64,000 nt of DNA from Podaxis mareebaensis (Eukaryota; Basidiomycota; Agaricomycetes; Agaricales; Agaricaceae), in contig JAEUWP010000262.1 of assembly GCA_018524725.1 (NCBI GenBank), positions 124,001 through 188,000 on the forward strand, read 5' to 3'. The position numbers and the translations under genes were made by a program. The notes beneath the pieces are model-generated. The model was not told the origin of the DNA. It searched no databases and saw only the letters and a program-made list of their open reading frames with translations. How positions within the stretch are numbered: the first letter of the stretch is position 1; the number at the start of each line of letters is the position of its first letter. This document shows positions 36,219 through 46,961 of the stretch, in pieces.

Positions 36219-37389
36219 TGATTTATAACACTATCATGGAGACTGAGAATCAAATCGCCAAGATAATGAAATGTATCTTTATTTACATAAATACACAGTT
36301 TTTCCTTCGACCAATTGGTATCATGTCTTCCCTGCGGGCTCCTGTATGAAGCACCTTGAAAGTCCCAAACACACGTCGGGTGCCTGCTCCCGTCTAAAAA
36401 TAGTTGCGCGTTACCCACGAGGAATTAGGAGGGTTTCACCCAGGTTCAATGAACATTGTGGCGTTTCTGCAAGCTCTTCTCCGGGGTCGAAGCCGATTCA
36501 ACAACTAATGGACTTGGGGTTCTCTGAGGAACTCTGTGAACCCACCCACTGCTTTGGAATAATCAATATTACAGTGTTCCTGGCGCAGCTTGTTCTCAAA
36601 CAAGAACCAGACTCACACCAATGTGAGATTTTCCAACCGATTATGACAAGTCTCCATTTTCTAGTCTTGGCTTTATTACCCCAGCATCCTGGTTGGACGC
36701 ATTTTTAGCCCTATGAAGGGTAAAGCTTCTCCCAACGCAAACAATTGTCAATGTTTCATGCTTATTAGACACGGTATCTCCTACGAGAATATCAGTGTGC
36801 CGAATCTCCTGGGAACAAGGCTCTGAGTTACAGAGGACGCCGTCTCACGATTTCTCCAATCGATAAACGATTGGTGTTCTCGATGAAAGGGATGCCATAG
36901 CTTCCATTACGACATACCTCCGTCTTTTGGTTGTAGACCTAGCTCCAACGAGGCTAAGTCCTTTTCACACCACTACGGGCGTCCGGTTTCGCGGCCAATA
37001 GGTCGTCATACGTCGAGGCACACTAGTTATCTCCCAAGGGTGTCTTCTCGTGACTACAGAAATCCGTTAGGCAAGCACCAGTGAGAACGCTCGGCTTGAT
37101 TTGTCTCTGAAAACTTCGTATTGGTTGGCCGACTAAGAATAAGCACCCTAAAAAACTAGTGGGTCGAGTGAACAGGAACCTGATGCACAATGTCCATGCG
37201 GAGAGAAAGGTCCGTAAAACCCAGTGTGAACAAATTCAGCACCGTACGGAGGAACAAGTACCCATGTTCCTTGGTTGACGCAACATAAGTATTGGCGAGA
37301 TGGACTTAGTCTTTACCCCATTTGGGACTCCGTTAATCTGCTGGATCAAAACGGAGGTAGACGCTGATTTGCTCCGAACGTTATCAACT

Positions 37390-37402
37390 GTTATCAGATA
37401 AC
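37390..37402. promoter_or_regulatory. GATA-type iron-regulator motif ATCAGATAA in a near-palindrome
   Basis: The sequence GTTATCAGATAAC contains ATCAGATAA (37393-37401), and read on the other strand ATCTGATAA. Both match ATCWGATAA, the consensus reported for the fungal iron-repressing GATA factors Urbs1 and SreA. A further TTATCA lies at 37381-37386. It is about 500 bases before the start codon of synthetase B. Function is inferred. Confidence 0.45.
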
Positions 37403-37846
37403 ACTCGCGGTCACCATCTAACTCACATATCCAGCAACCTTCAGGACGGGACTTGCCTCACTGCCCAAAATTGGGAAATCTGCGACATTCCTCCAGGTTT
37501 GTCCCTTTATCGGAAGCAACTTGTGGACAAGGGATTGGTCCGAGGCTGTGGTAGAGGTCAGTCGGTTTATGCCAACGACTGGTTCACGTCAATGACGATC
37601 GAGTTGGCGGAAGTATAGATTGCCGCTTTTGGAGGGACTCCACGATCCCAACCTTTCCAGGAATTGTCATACGACAGATCTATCTTAAGAGATCAACTCA
37701 GCAGTTGGTAATGGTTTCAGTCTCTCCAGTCTACACTGAACCATCAAAAAACATCAAGTGAACCTCAATTTCAGGCCTTCTTTCTGCCAAGAATATTCCG
37801 CGTCCACTCTCTCCAATCCTACAATCACGCACCGGGATCACACACG

Positions 37847-37854
37847 TTTATAAA
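37847..37854 (+). promoter_or_regulatory. TATA-like box of NIS synthetase B
   Basis: TTTATAAA about 50 bases upstream of the start codon, followed by a C/T- and CA-rich leader, typical of basidiomycete core promoters. Confidence 0.5.
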
Positions 37855-37904
37855 CCATCCGAGACGATTTCTTTCCACCACCTTCACCACACTATCTACT
37901 CACA

Positions 37905-40102
37905 ATGTCTTCTGGCTACCAGCTGCCTCCAGCTCAACATGCAACTTTTGCAGTCATATCCCGCCTACTCTCCTGCTTGGTCACCGAATCGCTTCTGAGG
38001 GCCTACTATATCCCTCTCTCTGGCCTACCAGAAGCTACCGGCTTTGCTGTGATTTTATCTACCCACCTCATGTCGGAACAACCCATTATTAATCGATCCC
38101 TTCGTGCTCATGACATTTTCGCTATCGTACCTCTGCAACATCCTCCCGCTTTTGGTGAGGCAACTGCCTTCAGGCATGGACGTTCCATCGGCCTCTTGGA
38201 CCCCCTTGATATGGTTCCTGTATTTTATGAACTATCCGAGGCCTCTCCTGAAGAAAAATACGTGGGTAGTCTCTGCTTACCTTAGAACAACTGGCTGCTA
38301 ACATACACCCCGATGGTTTAGGACCATCTCAAGGAGTCTATCATCAATAGCCTGCTTCCACCGCCCTGGGAGCTTGGTCAATTTCGAGGCCTGACTGAAG
38401 TTGATGATCCTGTTCACCTTTGGCGAAAATTCGTGGATGGCATCATTATTCAGGAATCGCTCAGCGACACTATTGAAAAGGAATTGTTGAGTTCGTACCA
38501 ATGGCAGAGTAGGTCTCACTCGGTTGTGACCACTGTCATTCTTTTGACCATCGCCGTTTAGAGCTGTCATTTGAGAATCCTCCATCATTGCCGCGCTTAT
38601 CGTCTCCGCCGATTGAATTCGAACAAAGTCTTGTCGCAGGACATCCTACACATCCAGTAAATCTCTTCCCACGTCTTGGCAGTACATTGTTCTGACGCTC
38701 GCGCTCAGATGCACCGCGCTCGTATGTTCGACTCTGCTCCCTGTGATTATGACTGGTATCACCCACGCATTCGCTTCGTCCGCGTACCGAGGTCTAGTCT
38801 CAATATCCTTGGGGATTTCGAACATACATTCCGAAAATTGGCAGAGCTCGCTGCTTTTAGGGCTGGCCTTCCGCTCCCTGAGGATGAAACCTCTGTTTTT
38901 ATGCCGGCGCACGAATTACAAGTTGAAAACATTATCAAGCGCTTCAAGGATGTCGAGGTATTGCCATCCGCAGTCTATCTGCCGGCATTAGCACAATCCA
39001 GCATCAGGTGTGTAAGGGATGCGCACCGTTTACGGAACAATTTGAGCTCACCGTTTCCAGGACTGTTTCTCTCCCTGACCTCCCTGGGAAGGCTCTGAAG
39101 CTCGCAGTTGGAGTGAAAATTTCTTCATCTCTCCGGACCATATCGCATTTCACCGCCGACTTTGGTCCTCGTTTCTCAGTTGAAGTAGTTCCCAAGCTTG
39201 CTGTCGATCCTGAGATTCTCCATGTCGAAACTGAATGTCAGAGTGCGGTCTACCGGGCCCAAGATGGCGACATAGCAAAACATTTCACCGCCGTCATTCG
39301 CGACGAGTATGAACGCAAGGACGGGGAAACAACTATCGTCGTCGCCGCGCTTCTTGAAATGGGTCACAAGGGAATCCCACCCGGTGTTTCCGCAGTAGAA
39401 CACCTCTTCGGGCTTGATACACAGGAGAAGCGTGTTGCCTTTTTGGATCGGTATGATTTCCATTCACTTCCATCACAGTGTATGCTCACTATTTCGGATA
39501 TCCCTTCAGTTACATCGAGGTGGCTTGCAGAGCGCTGTTGCCAGCACTGATTCACAACGGAGTTGCATTCGAGGCTCACGCACAGAATGTGGTAGCTCGT
39601 TTTGAGACTACTACCGGCAGGGTCTTGGGGTTCATCTACCGTGACCTTGGGGGCCTCCGTATCGACCCCAAGACGTTACGGGAATCAACTGGTGTAGACT
39701 TCCAGTTCCTCCCAGGACATTGCGTCGTGACAGAGTCATTAGAGGAGGCATCTCCCAAATTTTATCACACGTTCGTCCACAACCACGTACAAAGGTTGAT
39801 CCGTCTCCTGAAGCTCCACACGAACGGCGTTGGCTGGGAGTTGTTGAGGAAGCATATGAGCGCAGTGATCCCACGAGACCACAAGCTCTGGGATCTCTGG
39901 TTGAACCCCGAGCACAAACGGGTGGACTCGAAGTGTTTAATGCGGATGCGGATGCGAGACTCTTACCGAGACGTATGTTATTCGCCCCCCTTCCTTGGCG
40001 CTTTTTCTCTGACACAGTTGCATATAGATGGTCTATAGTCCATATGTTAACATGATACAGTACCGTCCTACGGCGGTAGATGAGAAAGATCCCATAAACT
40101 AG
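37905..40102 (+). CDS. NIS siderophore synthetase B (IucA/IucC family), tandem paralogue of A
   Basis: Seven exons (37905-38261, 38322-38508, 38562-38656, 38709-39007, 39061-39450, 39510-39972, 40028-40102) give 621 residues. All six introns sit at the same positions and phases as in synthetase A; exons 3 and 6 are identical in length (95 and 463 nt). Motifs: GHPTHP/MHRAR (the HPxHPxxK position carries Arg instead of Lys), KLAVGVKISSSLRTISH, FEAHAQNVVARFE and GFIYRDLGGLRIDP. The protein sequence has diverged widely from A, so the duplication is not recent, and the two enzymes may act on different substrates or at successive condensations (inference). The frame is open throughout, so it is probably functional. 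The first intron has a perfect GCTAAC branch site. Confidence 0.9.
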
Positions 40103-40431
40103 CCCACTATTGCCCAGTCCAGGACTGTTGATTTATTCTTCATGTACACACTTACATGTTGATACCTATGCACGAAGTCGCACTGTGGATGCCATGATTC
40201 GATTGCGAGTGTAGCAAATGGTATTGGGTGAACATTCAATTGAATTCATGTTGTACTCAACGACCAAGGCTGTTACAGTGTGAACACAATTATTTTTGTG
40301 TGATCTCTCCCTGATGCCAACCATGATGTAAGTCAGTGCTTGTTACCATACAAAATCATCGCCCTCGTCCCTGGACGCATAGCCTGCCATCATTCAAAAA
40401 GAATCCAACCTCGTGGCGTCCAGGCTCAATA
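40103..40431. other. Short intergenic between NIS synthetase B and the C2 gene
   Basis: 329 bases, probably the 3' UTR of B and the promoter of the C2-domain gene. Nothing else is seen. Confidence 0.5.
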
Positions 40432-41969
40432 ATGTCCACAGAAGCGGAAATCGGCACTCTCATAGTCGTTATCCTCAAGGCGAGAAATCTCATTGACAAA
40501 CATTCTCTCTATAAGCAAGATGTTTTTGCACAAGCTTCCCTCAACGGTAAGTATCTTCGCTTCGCATCTAGCACGCATCTTTGTGATACCAGGCCCATAG
40601 GGGTTAGCAAGAAGACCCATGTTGATGTGAGAGGTGGTCAGCACCCCGTATGGGATGCAGAACTCAGGTTCCCGATCATGAAGGCGGCCTCCGATAAGAC
40701 GAGGAAGTTGGAGGTCTCATGCTTTGCCAAGGAGCGGCGGAGCGATGACCTGTTGGGGAAGGGCATCGTGGACATCTCAGAGACCCTAAAAACGGGGGAA
40801 TTCGACGGTACGTCCTATCCCACACGTCAGCCAATATGCAGAAATCTAATTACAATGGTTCTGCATCATCACCGTTTCTGATAGACTGGGTTAGCCTGGA
40901 TATTGATGGAGTTGTTCGTGGGGACGTCTACTTGGAGATGACCTATTTTGCGTCGGGGCCTCCTCCTGCCGCACTGAACTCCTCTGTGACATCTTCTCTT
41001 GCCGTTCCGCCCAGTCAGGCCCTTACTAGACGTCCTTCCAAATTACCCCCGTCCGAACGGCTGTATCGACCAACTCAAACGCGCCTTCCTCAGTCCGCTT
41101 CGAATGCCGGTGGTCGTCCGCCAAACTCGGCTTCCGCTGGACGGCCACCTCCGCCGGCTTCAAACTCGCCTTTGAAGGGTAAGGGTTCTGAACTGCCGCC
41201 TCTGCCGGAGCATCAGTCGGGTCAAACTACTTTGCCCGGCATCTTACTGCCTGCTGGAGGTACCAGGCCCAAACCACAGAGAAATTCTCCGAGCCCCGGA
41301 CCACTTCCCTCGATTCTCAGGCCAGGGAATGGGAATGTTTCTGTACCAACTCCTTGGCCCCCGGATCGCGCACACCATCTATCTGCCTCTCCTCCGCCTT
41401 CGAATCCCAGGGTACCTGCCCAGCCATCCCTGTATACCGGCTCTTCCAATCCGAACCCTTACCTCTCAGAACCCACACCACCTCCTGCAATTATTCCAGC
41501 GATACCTTCGAACAATCCACAACCTGCTCCATTGAGAACTCCCTTACCATATGGGAGTTCAATAACGTCCTCACCCGCTCCTCCGACTTGGGATCAGTAT
41601 GGAGCAAGCGCACCTGTCACCAATCTTTCATTCCCAACGCCTATGGTATCTGCCCCTCCCCAGCCCAGTCCCGCCCGAGCGGATCCATACCAATCCTCTG
41701 GACCTCATCAAACGGTCCGTGATGGGCTTCCATCCTCTCGGTGGGATCCATATCTCGAAGCCCGTTACCAGAACCCTCTTCCTCTGCCTTCCAGAACAGA
41801 ACCCAAGCCCATGTTGGGTCTCTCTCGTGACCGGCAACCAGAGTTGAAACCGGATACAGACCGGGTGGAAGCTCTCAAACGAGCAGAGGAAGAAGCTGCC
41901 AGGAAACGAGAGCAGGAGCAGAGGGACCTTGAGCTAGCACTTCAGCTGGACAGAGAGCTGAATACCTGA
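40432..41969 (+). CDS. C2-domain protein with proline-rich tail (Inn1/Fic1-like)
   Basis: Exons 40432-40546, 40601-40807 and 40885-41969 give 468 residues with frame kept. The first about 130 residues form a single C2 domain: GTLIVVILKARNLIDKHS, QDVFAQASLNG, VDVRGGQHPVWDAELRF, then DWVSLDIDG and GDVYLEMTYFA. The middle is a long disordered region rich in Pro, Ser and Asn with many PxxP stretches, fit for SH3 partners. The C-terminus is a charged coiled-coil-like helix (KRAEEEAARKREQEQRDLEL). This build resembles Inn1/Fic1, C2 proteins that couple the actomyosin ring to septum synthesis in cytokinesis. A general membrane-binding adaptor is the alternative. Confidence 0.85.
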
Positions 41970-42137
41970 ATCGCCACAGGAACACAATTCCTACAGATTG
42001 AGAGCTTATCGCGAGGAAGCCATTCTTCAATCCATATATTATTTCAATATACCACTATAATCCATTATTCATGCACAATATACGTATGATATACAGATGG
42101 CAGATTATATGTTTGCCAGTCCGCTAGCTTGCAGTGT

Positions 42138-43174
42138 CTATACACGTCTATGCACCAAGGACGGGTGTACTCGCAAGTTCTCACTTGTGAGCTCACCACT
42201 CGCAACCCCTTTGGAGAGACGTAGGTCATAGAAAAAGGTGAGAAGATAAAATGTGAAACCGAATGCGATGACCCATTCCAAGACAGCTAAAAACATATCT
42301 GTTAATAAGCAGTTTGGTCCCGAAGATCATCGAAGTACCTCCAGCATTTTGGCTGCGGTAAAGGGACACACCAAATGCAATTGCTAAGCAAATTAGGATG
42401 GCGGCGATGACGGCCTTTGCAATGTATGCCAGTTGCAACTTCCGCACCTCGACGAAGTCCTTACTCAACCAATAATACTGAAGGGAAGGGGTTAGCAGGT
42501 GATCAGAGCACCAAACGGCGTGAGCTTACTTCAACAATGGTAAATATGGCACTTAATGCAACACCGATCATGAAAACGAGAAGGAACGCTCGGTGAGTGC
42601 TCGTAAAGCGCTTCGTGTCAAAGATAGAGAGGAGAATAAGTCCCAGTCCCCCAATGAAAGATCCTAGCATTGCCAATGTGCCAAATACATTTTCCCTCCG
42701 GCGCATGTGAGCTACCAGGCTGTGGGAGTGCATGGTGCAATTTAGCAGAAAGCCACGATCCAAGTGGTAGGAAATCGATTTACCGTCCTTTGTGCCTGAG
42801 GAACCTTTCTATAACAAGCGAAAGAAAGAAGCCAGCAGCTGTCACCGAACACCCTGCAATAAACAACGGCTTTAGGTAACTGGCACCGACATCGGAGATG
42901 TAGGCAATCGGCCCCTCTTGGGTTACATATCGAGGTCTACCAGTAGCCAACCACACGATGAGCATGGCCCAAAGCATACCTTCATGTGAACAAAAGGGGT
43001 TTGAGCGAAAGACATGGCATGATCAGATGAGCGCAACGAACCGAACCAGACAGCCGATGCGACGATGGGTATCCAGACATATTGCCAGTGTCGGTGGGGG
43101 TGCACCGGTTGGGGATTATTTGGACGAAAACGGTGGCCGTTGCTATATGGGTCCGCGTAGGTGAACCTTTCCAT
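42138..43174 (-). CDS. Frag1/DRAM/Sfk1-family multi-span membrane protein
   Basis: The start MERFTYADPYSNGH was chosen because the upstream in-frame extension looks unlike protein. Hydrophobic spans follow in order: YVWIPIVASAVWFG, MLWAMLIVWLATG, LKPLFIAGCSVTAAGFFLSL, FGTLAMLGSFIGGLGLILLS, FLLVFMIGVALSAIFTIVE, IAKAVIAAILICLAIAFGV and VIAFGFTFYLLTFFYD, so about six or seven segments over several exons. Between spans lie PYISDVG-like AYISDVGASYLKP and RENVFGT, features of the Frag1/DRAM/Sfk1 family. Yeast Sfk1 acts with the PI4-kinase Stt4 at the plasma membrane. The cytosolic tail ends in SLVHRRV. Confidence 0.8.
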
Positions 43175-45362
43175 GGCGGAGGAGAATAGCTTGCAGGCTG
43201 TAAGCCTGGGTAGTGTGGATGAAATCCAGCTGGGCTTTGTTTGTCGTGATAAATCCAAGTGCCCCCCCGTGTGGTAGTGGGCTAGGATTTAGATGACGTC
43301 ACCCGTGTTTCTCCTCCAGCTTGGCTTAGCACTGTTGAAGGAGGAGCTAGGAGCTGCAACAACCTGACTAAATCTGATCTATGAGCATCATTAGTGACGA
43401 ATATCCATGGCCTAAGGATGGAGCCTGATCCCGTTCGGTGGTTTTGCTTCCCAGGTCGCTCGAAATTCACCGATTGTACTACCAGCCGCAGTCTAGTTTC
43501 CTTGAATCGCGCTTATTTAATTGTGCACCATAACGGGGACTGTAGGGATCAGGAATCTACTCGGATTCCGCTACACCGTGAGGGAGATTACGGTGTTAGC
43601 TATACCGCAGTATACCGCGGTCTTGTTCATCATGTGCGAATGACACTATTGGAGCGCATGGATCTGCTTCTAGAGTTGAATTAGGTTAGTTTTAATTCTC
43701 ATGCTACTTGCTGCATTTATAATATGCAGTGTGCGGGACTCGGGTGGAAGTTCGTGGAACCATTCAGGCAGTGCAGCCGCGGCGTGCAAGGGGTTGAAGG
43801 GAACCCTGGGTCAACGGGCCGCCCAGCACCAGTCAGCAGTACCATGCTTGAGATAACTCACACGGGGATCCTCGTCAAATGTGGTGATATCCTTGACTTT
43901 CCAGAGGAGGGGGTCAGAGAAGCGACAGGGTCACGAGTTCCTCGTTAACCAGCAAACTGTATGAAAGAAGTCTAATTGTCTATCTGCTCCAAAGGCATGT
44001 CTCCACTTTCAGAGAAGCGTAATGTTCTAGTTCACGCGCCTATGTGGGGTGTATATGCCAAGACGGACCGCGCAGCCAATGAACAACGTTTCCCTGGACG
44101 AGATTTTTTGACATCACCATAGATCAAGCCGATATATCAGTGTTCACTGTGAAGTGTTGGGAATTCAATCTGGCGTAAAGTCCAAAAACAAAATAAGTGG
44201 TGTTCCTTCAGAGTGATACTCCTGCTTCATACGCTTCAGGCACTCCACCAAAAACGATGGCCATCTCTCCCATGAGATGCGAGATATGTCGCGACAGAGA
44301 GCGGGGCTTTTTTCCAGCATTCTGGCAAACTCCCAGGAAACCATCCTACCAGTCCTCATATGAAGAAGTCTCAGGCTCTGCAACACCCAAACCATGTTGG
44401 ACTTGTTCTATCAGAGTTTATATGTCCGATGTCATAAATGTGCAACGTCAGACCCCGGTCATAGGGTTAAGACGAACATTCTTGCCGCGTCTGACATTCT
44501 CTTATGCCGTGTTAGCCGGTGGGGTAGAAAAGTTCTCTGGGAGGAATGGCACAAGGTGGGTGCATCCTGGTAGTGCATCGCCGGCGATGTCGGCTACACA
44601 CAATATCGAATTTTCACAAGAGAAATTAGCTCGTATCAACAATCGGGAGTGTTTCCATGCGGAGACGCATCATCAATGGTGGGTACTTAGGTCCCCCTTT
44701 TGGAATGTGCATACATTGAGCGCTGAGTGATGTGGCGAGATTTTGAAATGGACCAACCGGTTTCATTATCGCATCGGCCCGTTTGATTGGGTTAAACTAC
44801 TCTCAAGCATCTGCTGGGCCTACTGATATTAACGAGGCCTACCTTGTTCAATCGAGGGGCAAAGCCGCTCGGATAACTTGACTCACCGTCTTACATTTAC
44901 ATAGATGACAAATCATTTGGCCAAATTTCCGGATGTCTATCTGTCTCTCGTAAGTCTACTAAATATGTTATGGTGGTTAGTGCTGTCAAGGTTTACCTCA
45001 GGCTTGGAAAGCTCAGGATGGCAATTGCCAATGACCTTGGGTCTTAAGGCGGGCTATAACACAGTGTTCGAGGGCTGACTGAGAAAAGACATAATCCATA
45101 AACCTTGACTACGTATGTTAGTACAAACAATGGGAGATGGGCAAGGAGCAAGAAAGGGTGTTGGGGACGACAAGGGAAAACTACCTAAAAAAGTAAAAGT
45201 GAAACAAGGAGCAATCATGGCGACAAATACGTGGCGCAAGACACTAGAGACCGCATGATTGACATGGTATAGGTCATGTCGGTCAGGCCAAGGCATCAAT
45301 GAATAAAACAAGAATAGTCTGCTGAGAAGCCAAAACACGGGGCGTGGTAACCATCTGGTGCC
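43175..45362. other. Gene-poor stretch of about 2.2 kb
   Basis: Open frames at 44197-44730 (+) and 44165-44395 (-) overlap each other. The minus one has some protein-like character (SWERWPSFLVECLKRM..LILFLDF) but no start context, splice sites or family I can name. It could be a decayed gene. No repeats or mobile-element ends are visible. Confidence 0.4.
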
Positions 45363-46332
45363 TCAGGCGCAGATTTGAGTCGGTACTGCTGGTCCGGGTA
45401 GATGGGTGGGAGAGTGAGTACCACTGGCAGCCAGCTTTTTGAAAATCTGGAGAAAGGACTGGATTAGTACGACGGCTGACGGGACCAACATCGGCGACAT
45501 ACCTGGACAAAGACATCCGATGATTGTCCGCCACTGACAGCCCACTTGCCATCAATGACAGTGACAGGAACACCGGTGATTCCCTTCGCGCGGGCGGCAT
45601 CGGCGACTTTATTCACCTCAGCTTCCAATTCATCGGATTCAAGGAATGCTATGGCCTGCAGGAACGGGAGCGAATTTCTCGTCAATAGGTTATCAAATAA
45701 AAGCATGTACGGAACTGACCTTCTCTTTGGGCATTAGACCAATGGACTCTGCAACTTCGCCAAGGGTATTGATATCCGAGATATCTTTGGCATCGACCAT
45801 ATGTGCGTTGAAGATGGCCGTGACAGTTTTCAACTGGAGTTCCTGCTCGCCCATCTGGGCTGCCTTGTAGCAGAGACGATGAGCACAGGTCGTATGGCCA
45901 ATTACGCCATCCCAGGTGCTATTCATGGACCGGTCGGTGTGATGGAGGAAAAAAAGGAGCGAAACAACTTACATCGGGATAGACTTTTCTTCGCCCCACT
46001 TTGTGACACATTGTCGGAGACTGGCAGACCGTTCCTGGCCGAGATAGTGATTGTAGAACTTGATCCTCTCGATGGTGCTTCCGGGCTTGATACAATTCGG
46101 ACCTATGAGGCGGAACGGCATGTGCTGAAACTCGAACTGGAGAGGAAGCTGTAGGGTGTCTTTGCAGTAGGACATGGCCGCGAGCAATTCATGCTGAACC
46201 ACAAAGCAGCTCGGGCAGACCTGAAAAATGTAAGGAAGGGTTTTGTGAATTAGGGGAGTAAGGAAAGGTGAAGATAGGACAGATACTTACAAAATCGGAT
46301 ATTACCGCTAGCTTAACCACGCGGGTGGACAT
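45363..46332 (-). CDS. DsbA-family thioredoxin-fold oxidoreductase (FrnE-like)
   Basis: The start MSTRVVKLAVISDF leads through an intron into VCPSCFVVQHELL, so the CPxC active site sits just after the first beta strand, as in FrnE/DsbA-like proteins. Next come the helical insert (QFEFQHMPFRLIGPN, YNHYLGQERSASLRQCVTKWG), TTCAHRLCYKAAQMGEQ, LKTVTAIFNAHMVDAKDISD, LESDELEAEVNKVADAARAKGITGVPVTVIDGKWAVSGGQSSD in pieces, with the cis-Pro of GVPVTVI, and a C-terminal helix ending THLPGPAVPTQICA. Five or so exons. No signal peptide, so probably cytosolic; the substrate is unknown. Confidence 0.9.
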
Positions 46333-46961
46333 AATAGTTTGGACACCCTGAGCGCGAGTGGTGATAGGAGGGATGGTTGAAGGGCAAGATGGGTAATTGG
46401 CAGGAAATTGGAAGTGGTTTTAAAGGCGGATACGGAGTAGGATGGAGGAAGGATGGAATGCAGAATCGGAGTGGATGAGAAGGGGGTCAAAGGCTGGCAA
46501 GAGTATTCATAGCTGACTGAGCTTACCTGAGCTGACTGGATCTCTCTGTTGTACAATCGCCGCTTACCTAATCTCTCTCACCATCTTCCTCTCATTATTA
46601 AGCCCGCCTCCACCCTTGCATCCACCCGCATCTCCATCCCCTCCGTGATGCTGTAGATTATGTGGGTTTTCGTGTCAGTTTCTCTTCCTCTCTCTATTTG
46701 CTTTCTCCTCCTCCGACACCGACTAACTTCGGTTAGTTCGGTCTTCCTCCAGAACATATTTCCTAATATAGTCACCAACTTACAAAGCTCGACGCATGCT
46801 ATCAATGGTCATGCACTCATGTCCGTCATACCATCGCTAAACTCAGTAATACAAGGAGGCATCTACACATGCAATAAATTGCCGGTTCCATGTCATATCC
46901 CTCCGCCCAAGCGATCACGTTTTCTGCACAAGAAGTAACGTGCTTGGACGCCATAGTCCCA
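46333..46961. other. Intergenic, 5' region of the DsbA-like gene
   Basis: About 630 bases, C/T-rich in part (46560-46720). No coding evidence. Confidence 0.5.

Larger units (their letters stand above)
36219..37904. other. Intergenic between the two NIS synthetases
   Basis: About 1.7 kb without a confident gene. Stop-free stretches on both strands (+ 37361-37615, 85 codons; minus roughly 37600-37418, with a GTGAGT donor) look mildly coding-like but overlap each other, so at most one could be real. No trace of a third NIS gene was found. The right third must contain the promoter of synthetase B. Confidence 0.4.

Noticed and set aside
1089..40102. P450 as part of the NIS synthetase cluster
   Set aside because: About 31 kb and at least seven housekeeping genes separate them.
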